10,354 bases of DNA from Lachnospiraceae bacterium UBA4380 (GTDB lineage: Bacteria > Bacillota > Clostridia > Lachnospirales > Lachnospiraceae). Position 1 is the first letter of the stretch; every line of letters starts with the position of its first letter. The notes beneath the pieces were generated by a model. It was given only the letters and a program-made list of their open reading frames with translations, was not told the origin of the DNA and did not search any database. The DNA lies in NCBI GenBank assembly GCA_002390025.1, contig DGRU01000020.1, forward strand, positions 2,926-13,279, in the 5' to 3' direction. Of this stretch, positions 5,667 to 10,354 are shown piece by piece. Both the position numbers and the translations under genes were made by a program.

Positions 5667-8333
5667 TTTTAGTGAGAGACGCTTTTTCCCGGGAGAGCCG
5701 GAATGAGTTCGGTTCGGTTTTTTCCTGCTGAATGTGCCTTTTTCCAGGGCGGCGGATGCCGCAAGCGCACAGAGGCCGAGTAGGCTGAGAATGATTCCGG
5801 CGGTAAGCCCGGGTGCTGTATAGACCATTTGAATCTGGTTTTCGCCATCCTTCAGGGGAATGCAGATCAGACAGTTTTCAAAGAGAACGGGGGTTATTTT
5901 ATCCCCGTTCATTTTTATTGCCCATCCATCATCATATGGAATGGAAGTAAACAGTATCTCCCCTGCCCTGCCTTCGACATCGATCGAGACTTTCCCCTTA
6001 CCCAGGGAGATCGAAGCCTGTGAGCCCTGCCGGAGCTGGTCTGTGACTTCCCGGAAGGCGTCAAGGTTGAGACCGAAGAACTCCGCATCAGTGATTCTGT
6101 GAAGGGATTTGGCCTTGTATCCTACGGTCACAGTCTGCTCGTCGGCATCGGAAGGAATGTGGAAGACCTGGACCGCCTGCCATCGGGAATAAGGGATTTT
6201 GAAGCGTCCATTCAGGTCAAGATAAGCTTTGGCTTCCTTGCGGTGGGTGATGTTTCCGTATACGGCGTAATTTCCTGCAGGGACATTGATCGTATACAAA
6301 ATCTCTCCTTCAGTCTTATCCCTGGTAAATTCGAGCTCTTTCATAATGGTCCGGTCCGAACCCGTCAGGGCGCGGTATACGCTGTTCCAGTATTCGAATG
6401 GCGCCTCAGCATCTTCGTCTTCAGCATGATCGGGCTTGCTGCCTGCTTCCTGGTGAGGGGCTGACAGGAAAGGACTGTCGGAGGCCAGGGCGCTCCGGAA
6501 TGCCAGCGGGAGGGCATGATCATTCCTGTAGATGAGTTTCCCGTTCAGGGGTTCTGACGGTCCGACTTGTTCAGCGCCGCGGACTTGGTAGGGAGACAGG
6601 AGATACCGCACTCCCAGCAGGGAATCCACCGGCTGCAGAAAAGTGCTCTTGGGCAGGATCCTGTCAGAATAGACGGGATAACCAAAGCGGTCCAACATGT
6701 CCATCTGAGTGTTCTGGGGGCAGGAAGTGTAGTTTTCAACTGCCATATAGCCGAAGCTCATGCTCTCATTCAGATTGGCGGTCGTCCAATGGTAGTTCAT
6801 GCTTCTGGTCATGTTCTGACAGATCCTGTAAAAACCATCCTCTTCACTTTTGACGGCGTTCACCAGCTGTTCCTGCCTGCCGTTGTATTCCTCACACGCC
6901 AGTGCGTCGTCACGAAGATAATTTGACGCCACATGAAAACCGCTGACCGACAATTCTGTTGTGGACAGAATAAAAAGAAGGATGAAAATGACCGAACCGG
7001 GACGCGCGGCAGCTGCGATGAGCAGGATGCAGGCTGCAGCTGCGAGCAGAAGTCCCAGACGGAACAGGGTGACGTCTGCATGGGGAACGGCATGATCCGC
7101 AAATACAGCCAGGATCAGGTATGCTGCGGCGGTGACAGCAAAGGGAATCCGGTGGATTTCTTTTCTGTCCTGCAGAAACTGTGCGGATGTAATGATGAGG
7201 AAGGTTTCTGCCACATAGGAGTATCGGTACCAGTAGCTGCCGGCTTCTTTCAGAAGCGAGAAAACCATGAAGAGAGGACGCCAATAGAGAGAGATTATTG
7301 AGACGAAAAGAAGCAGCAAGAAGGCAGTCTTTTCTCTGACCCGTCGTCCGCGGAGCGAAAAATACCCCAGGCTTCCCAATAGTGGAAGACTTCCGCAATA
7401 GAGCGCGGCGTATCCCTGTGTGCTGATCTCTCCGGGGGTATAGCCGCTGATAACCGAGAGAGGGTTGCCCAGCAGTTCGTTTTTGATCAGAGCCCAGTCC
7501 AGAGCGCTGCCCCGCCCTGTGCGCATTGCAAACACAGTCGGCAGAAACAGGAATGCGCTGATCGCCAGGCCTGTGAGCATAGCTGCGATAAAGAGCAGAG
7601 AGCTGCGGACAAACTGTGAGAGGGCAGACTGCCTGCTTTTTCTGTAGTTTTTCATACAGCACTCGACCGGGTAATACATGGCGGCTGCCAGACAGTTGAT
7701 GCCGCCCGTATACCAGCAGAAGAGGATGGACAGGGAAACTGTAATACTGAGATAGACAGTATCCCCGCGGTCGACCAGCCGGTGTACTCCCAGCAGAATG
7801 AGAGGGAGCATATAGACACCATCGATCCACATCAGGTTGCTGGACTGCGAGAAGTTGTACTGCATAAGACCGCAGCAAAGTGAGAGGATCAGAACAAAGC
7901 AGGGCTGGAGTTTCCTGACCCGCTCCTGCAGATATATGGCCATGGTGGAGGAACATGCGGACATTTTCAGCCCTATGACGATATTGAAAAAGACCTGCAA
8001 TTTCGTCTTGGGAAAGAAAAAGAGAAGCAGATTGAAGGGAGATGCCAGATAATAACTGAAAATACCGACGGAATTTTGTCCGAGAGAACTGCTGAAGGTA
8101 TACCAGAGCGATTGCTTTCCCGCCAGGATGTCTTTATACCAGCCAAAAAAGTCCAGATACTGGAAGAAGGCGTCAGCCCACACAAGGGTGTTGGGCCCTT
8201 CTTTAGAAAAAGGATATATCTGCAGGCCTTTGCAGATAATGGAGTAAATGAAGAATGTAAGCAGTGCGGAGAGAACAGGAATCAGGGCTCCGGGTAAAGG
8301 CCCTGTTCCCTTTTCTTTGAGTTTTGTATTCAT
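5664..8333 (-). CDS. YfhO-family multi-pass membrane protein, predicted GT-C glycosyltransferase
   Basis: An 889-residue integral membrane protein. Hydrophobic helix 1 (about 15-37) is followed by an outside loop with WADAFFQYLDF (52-62), the acidic motif expected near the first loop of GT-C enzymes, and by SLGQNSVGIFSYYLASPFN, typical of YfhO. Many further membrane helices run to about residue 460. A large soluble, probably external, region of beta-type sequence follows, ending PYDDGWAIKMNG, a hallmark of the YfhO C-terminus. A last membrane helix (LTAGIILSLLGLCALAASAA) and a basic tail close the protein. YfhO of Bacillus subtilis is needed for glycosylation of lipoteichoic acid, so a role in envelope sugar transfer is likely; donor and acceptor are unknown. 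GGAAAG lies 7 bases before the ATG. The stop codon TGA is formed by repeat copy 1. No glycan genes are next to it. Confidence 0.9.
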   Translation of the reverse strand: MNTKLKEKGTGPLPGALIPVLSALLTFFIYSIICKGLQIYPFSKEGPNTLVWADAFFQYLDFFGWYKDILAGKQSLWYTFSSSLGQNSVGIFSYYLASPFNLLLFFFPKTKLQVFFNIVIGLKMSACSSTMAIYLQERVRKLQPCFVLILSLCCGLMQYNFSQSSNLMWIDGVYMLPLILLGVHRLVDRGDTVYLSITVSLSILFCWYTGGINCLAAAMYYPVECCMKNYRKSRQSALSQFVRSSLLFIAAMLTGLAISAFLFLPTVFAMRTGRGSALDWALIKNELLGNPLSVISGYTPGEISTQGYAALYCGSLPLLGSLGYFSLRGRRVREKTAFLLLLFVSIISLYWRPLFMVFSLLKEAGSYWYRYSYVAETFLIITSAQFLQDRKEIHRIPFAVTAAAYLILAVFADHAVPHADVTLFRLGLLLAAAACILLIAAAARPGSVIFILLFILSTTELSVSGFHVASNYLRDDALACEEYNGRQEQLVNAVKSEEDGFYRICQNMTRSMNYHWTTANLNESMSFGYMAVENYTSCPQNTQMDMLDRFGYPVYSDRILPKSTFLQPVDSLLGVRYLLSPYQVRGAEQVGPSEPLNGKLIYRNDHALPLAFRSALASDSPFLSAPHQEAGSKPDHAEDEDAEAPFEYWNSVYRALTGSDRTIMKELEFTRDKTEGEILYTINVPAGNYAVYGNITHRKEAKAYLDLNGRFKIPYSRWQAVQVFHIPSDADEQTVTVGYKAKSLHRITDAEFFGLNLDAFREVTDQLRQGSQASISLGKGKVSIDVEGRAGEILFTSIPYDDGWAIKMNGDKITPVLFENCLICIPLKDGENQIQMVYTAPGLTAGIILSLLGLCALAASAALEKGTFSRKKPNRTHSGSPGKKRLSLK

Positions 8334-8829
8334 TTTGGACTTTCCGTGTTTTATGTGAATGAGGTTGAAGACTCAGCCGACGCATTCTCGTCTTTTTTTA
8401 CAGTCATGAGGCGGCGGGCTTTTAAGCGATGCGTATCTATCATATACGAAATCGAAAAAAAAATATACCCGGATATGATGTAATCATCCCGGCAGTATTA
8501 TTTCAGACATTTTTCAGACAATATGATTCATACCTGTATTTTCTGATTTATGTATATTACAATACCAATAAATGTTTTATTTTTGATCGCACAATACCCG
8601 TGACTCCGGACGACTTAGGATACACTTGAAAAAGGGAAAACCGCTTCATTTCGCAAGACTCGCGAGCGGGTCTGGAAGGTCACGAAAACAGGTATCTCTC
8701 CCTTGTCCAGAGGGAACTGTATGGTGTCCGGAAGCTGTTTGGTGATGCAACCGAATCTGTTCCTCGTCCGGAGGGAACTGAAAAGTAACATAGCAGTGAA
8801 ATGGTTGGATGAAATAACGGAGGCAGATC
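8334..8829. promoter_or_regulatory. Divergent intergenic region of about 500 bases: AT-rich part with dyads, then hairpin-rich leader
   Basis: I see no supportable gene. The stretch 8420-8600 is strikingly AT-rich and should hold divergent promoters, but I cannot fix the hexamers. Two imperfect dyads are present: CGAT-g-CGTAT-(7)-ATACG-aa-ATCG at 8427-8454, and CCGG-at-ATGAT-gta-ATCAT-c-CCGG at 8469-8492. TTTCAGACA occurs twice, at 8501-8509 and 8512-8520. The part nearer the small gene has a hairpin AGACTCG-cgag-CGGGTCT (about 8657-8674) and the repeated motif annotated separately. A 66-codon open frame at 8429-8629 has no ribosome binding site and is not called. Confidence 0.5.
8701..8780 (+). 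repeat. Imperfect direct repeat in the leader of the 138-residue gene
   Basis: Two 19-base copies, at 8701-8719 (CCTTGTCCAGAGGGAACTG) and 8762-8780 (CCTCGTCCGGAGGGAACTG), differ at two positions and start 61 bases apart. A degenerate third copy, TGTCCGGAAGCTG, starts near 8725. Each full copy can fold: TCCCT-tgtccag-AGGGA at the first, and GTTCCTC with GAGGgAAC (one bulged G) at the second. They lie just upstream of the GGAGG ribosome binding site of the next gene, so they could be binding sites in DNA or RNA. Function is unknown. Confidence 0.6.
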
Positions 8830-9246
8830 ATGAAAGTGAACTATAAATATGTCCGCATCCAGGGATTGGAACTGGCTGAGAATACCATGTATGCCAAGGG
8901 TGTTTTCAGCATGTGCTGGCAGCTGATCCAGGACCAAGTGATGGATGGTGAGGATGCAGATCTGTACAGGGAGATCGACGCATGGTTTGCGGAGAATCTT
9001 CCCTGGCCTCCTCCGTGCAAAAACCAGGAAAAAGTCGTATGCTTCTTTAAAACCGAGAATTCGGAAGAGATGATGAAAATGATACGGCCCGCACTGTGGC
9101 TGCTGGAAAGATATCATCATCCCTACTTCCTTGTTTATACCAATACGCCGGGTGAGATCGTCTATGAGGATAAATATCAGGTGGCTGTAAAGGTCCCGGG
9201 CTATTTGAAGATCGAAAAGCTGCAGGAGAACTGGTCCCCGGAATAA
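8830..9246 (+). CDS. Small soluble protein of unknown function
   Basis: A 138-residue predicted cytosolic protein with no signal peptide or membrane helix. GGAGG at 8819-8823, six bases before the ATG, makes it a credible gene. Visible features are an N-terminal half rich in acidic and aromatic residues, a proline patch NLPWPPPC (56-63), VVCFFKTEN, and the C-terminal GEIVYEDKYQVAVKVPG. The pattern NLPxPP, then a FFK/WFK strand, then PGxIVYEDxYQV recalls small uncharacterised bacterial proteins I have seen, but I cannot name a family. It stands alone: divergent from YfhO, convergent with AGCS, with its own long structured leader. The large hairpin downstream has its T-tract on the other strand, so termination of this gene is less clear. 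Confidence 0.78.
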   Translation: MKVNYKYVRIQGLELAENTMYAKGVFSMCWQLIQDQVMDGEDADLYREIDAWFAENLPWPPPCKNQEKVVCFFKTENSEEMMKMIRPALWLLERYHHPYFLVYTNTPGEIVYEDKYQVAVKVPGYLKIEKLQENWSPE

Positions 9247-9277
9247 ACGCGGGAATGGGTAAGAAATATCTGAGACG

Positions 9278-9349
9278 AAAAAAGGGGCGGTTCCCGATGC
9301 CGCGCAGGAATCCGGGCTGGATTCTTACGGAGCATGGGGGACCGCCTCT
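9278..9349 (-). terminator. Large intrinsic terminator of the AGCS gene
   Basis: Arms 9286-9300 and 9332-9346 pair at 14 of 15 positions (one G-T, one G-G mismatch) and extend outward by about three pairs. The loop holds a nested 6-bp hairpin (GAATCC 9308-9313 with GGATTC 9319-9324). Read on the minus strand, the stem is followed by six T (9283-9278), the standard arrangement for ending the AGCS transcript about 75 bases after its stop codon. On the plus strand no T-tract follows, so it is at best a weak terminator for the small upstream gene. Confidence 0.88.
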
Positions 9350-9391
9350 GATATTGATTGTTGATTCTGGTCAATCCCGCCGGCTCACATA

Positions 9392-9422
9392 TGAGTCAGG
9401 CAGAACCGTCCCTCGTGACTCA
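9392..9422 (-). repeat. 31-bp palindromic-ended repeat, copy 2
   Basis: This is an exact reverse-complement copy of the 5636-5666 element (31 of 31 bases). On the minus strand it begins on the base immediately after the TAA stop codon of the AGCS gene, just as copy 1 begins immediately after the LUD stop codon, so both copies have the same orientation relative to the gene they follow. The flanking bases beyond the 31 bp do not match between copies, which marks the element's ends. It precedes the strong terminator of the AGCS gene by about 45 bases. Confidence 0.92.
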
Positions 9423-10354
9423 TTACCTTTCGTCATTCTGGCTCTTGCAGTCAAAGGTCACATAAGGGGGATTCTTGCCGGCTTCTTTTTCGGGCAGGTA
9501 ACGCTTCCAGAAGTCGTCGAAGAGGCAGAAGATCTCCTTGTGTTTTGCGGCAATGATGAAGACTGTGATCAGTACGTAAAGGGCGGAAAGAATATCGGTG
9601 AATGCCCAGAGGGCGTCTGCCTCGATGTTGTAGAAGATGACGCAGGGAAGCATGTAGTAGATCATGTAGATGGGCATCATCTTCCGGTTTCTCTCGGTGT
9701 CGCCGAAGGCGTAGTTGACGGATTTCTCGCAAGTGTAATACATGCCGATGATAGTCGTCCAGGCGAAGACTGCGATGGCGATTGCGGTGAGCTTTCCGCC
9801 GATGGCGCCGTAGGCGTTGGTGAAGGCCACGGTCGTCAGGGCGCCGCTGGTCGCGTCACTGGTGGTGTAGGAGCCTGTCATAATGATGGTGAAGGCTGTG
9901 ATGGAGCAGATGATAAAGGTATCGATGAAGACTTCGCCCCATCCCCAGAGGGACTGGCGGACCGGGTGGTCGGTCTGGGCGGAGGCGTGGGCGATCATGC
10001 CGTAGCCTGTGCCTGCATCGTTGGAGTAGATGCCGCGGGCGACGCCGTACTGGATGGCGTCACGGACAGTGGCTCCCGCAAAGCCGCCGACGGCAGCTGT
10101 GGGGCTGAAGGCGCTCCTGAAGATCAGGGCGACGACAGCGGGGATATGCTGGAAATTCAGGATCAGAACGCCCAGTCCCATGATGATGTAGAGGACTGCC
10201 ATGATGGGCACGGCACGGGACATGACGTCGGAGATCCGCTTGAGTCCGCCCCAGATGGTCACGATGCAGGTGATACCGATGATGATGACCGAGATCAGGG
10301 GATTGATGCCGAAGGCTTCGCTCATGGAACTGGTCACAGCCTCGGTCTGGACGC
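9423..10354 (-). CDS. Alanine/glycine:cation symporter family (AGCS) protein, 5' end outside window
   Basis: The C-terminal 309 or so residues of a sodium (or proton) coupled amino acid symporter of the inner membrane. The AGCS signature region is clear: GGFAGATVRDAIQYGVARG, then SNDAGTGYGMIAHASAQTDHPVRQ, then a membrane helix starting GEVFIDTFIICSITAF. About seven hydrophobic segments are visible, including those starting NPLISVIIIGITCIV, IMAVLYIIMGLGVLI and LTAIAIAVFAWTTII. The usual family text is SNEAGLGSAPIAHAAA, so Asp replaces Glu and TGYGM replaces LGSAP here, which could affect substrate choice; alanine or glycine is the default guess. The frame stays open to the right edge; a GTG at 10337 is an internal codon, not the start. 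The C-terminal tail is polar. Codon use is strongly C/G-ending. The TAA stop touches repeat copy 2, and a strong terminator follows. Confidence 0.92.
   Translation of the reverse strand, partial: VQTEAVTSSMSEAFGINPLISVIIIGITCIVTIWGGLKRISDVMSRAVPIMAVLYIIMGLGVLILNFQHIPAVVALIFRSAFSPTAAVGGFAGATVRDAIQYGVARGIYSNDAGTGYGMIAHASAQTDHPVRQSLWGWGEVFIDTFIICSITAFTIIMTGSYTTSDATSGALTTVAFTNAYGAIGGKLTAIAIAVFAWTTIIGMYYTCEKSVNYAFGDTERNRKMMPIYMIYYMLPCVIFYNIEADALWAFTDILSALYVLITVFIIAAKHKEIFCLFDDFWKRYLPEKEAGKNPPYVTFDCKSQNDER

Noticed and set aside
6910..7956. 348-codon minus-strand frame inside the YfhO gene
   Set aside because: It lies in a shifted frame of a clearly recognisable YfhO coding sequence and has an implausible composition.
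8429..8629. 66-codon plus-strand open frame in the AT-rich intergenic region
   Set aside because: No ribosome binding site, no motif, composition reflects AT-rich DNA; more likely promoter region.
8680..9120. 146-codon minus-strand open frame opposite the 138-residue gene and its leader
   Set aside because: The plus-strand gene has a strong GGAGG and correct spacing; the antisense frame has no comparable start signal.
5636..9422. Composite transposon bounded by the two 31-bp repeats
   Set aside because: The enclosed genes (YfhO, small unknown) include no transposase, and each repeat is better explained as a separate small element following a stop codon.

Overview
The window looks like ordinary chromosome from an anaerobic Gram-positive bacterium of the Clostridia, probably Lachnospiraceae. 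This is inferred from an oxygen-sensitive class III ribonucleotide reductase, strong GGAGG-type ribosome binding sites, a solo LUD protein, a YfhO membrane protein and an AGCS amino acid symporter. No rRNA, tRNA, CRISPR array, transposase gene or phage gene was seen.

Layout from left to right. Positions 1 to about 364 hold a promoter and a probable NrdR operator pair, followed by a long leader for nrdD (365-2566, +). A serine hydrolase gene (2610-3425, +) follows 43 bases later and may be co-transcribed. A strong bidirectional terminator (3484-3537) separates it from a convergent XRE-type regulator (3578-4147, -). The regulator is divergent from a Bcp-type peroxiredoxin (4446-4904, +), which is followed by a LUD-domain protein (5006-5635, +). 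A 31-bp repeat fills the whole gap between the LUD gene and a convergent 889-residue YfhO protein (5664-8333, -). About 500 bases of AT-rich and hairpin-rich DNA then lead to a small gene of unknown function (8830-9246, +). A large terminator hairpin, an exact inverted copy of the 31-bp repeat, and the 3' part of an AGCS symporter gene (9423-10354, -, cut by the window edge) close the window.

The genes do not form one obvious pathway. Themes are anaerobic dNTP synthesis (NrdD), peroxide defence (Bcp), envelope sugar modification (YfhO) and amino acid import (AGCS). The nrdD, LUD and AGCS genes are rich in C- or G-ending codons, as expected of well-expressed genes, while the hydrolase and YfhO genes are less biased.

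I found no convincing new multi-gene system. The best second-look items are the two identical 31-bp repeats placed flush against stop codons, the NrdR-type operator overlapping an alternative nrdD start, the absence of nrdG next to nrdD, and the structured leader with a repeated motif upstream of the 138-residue unknown gene.
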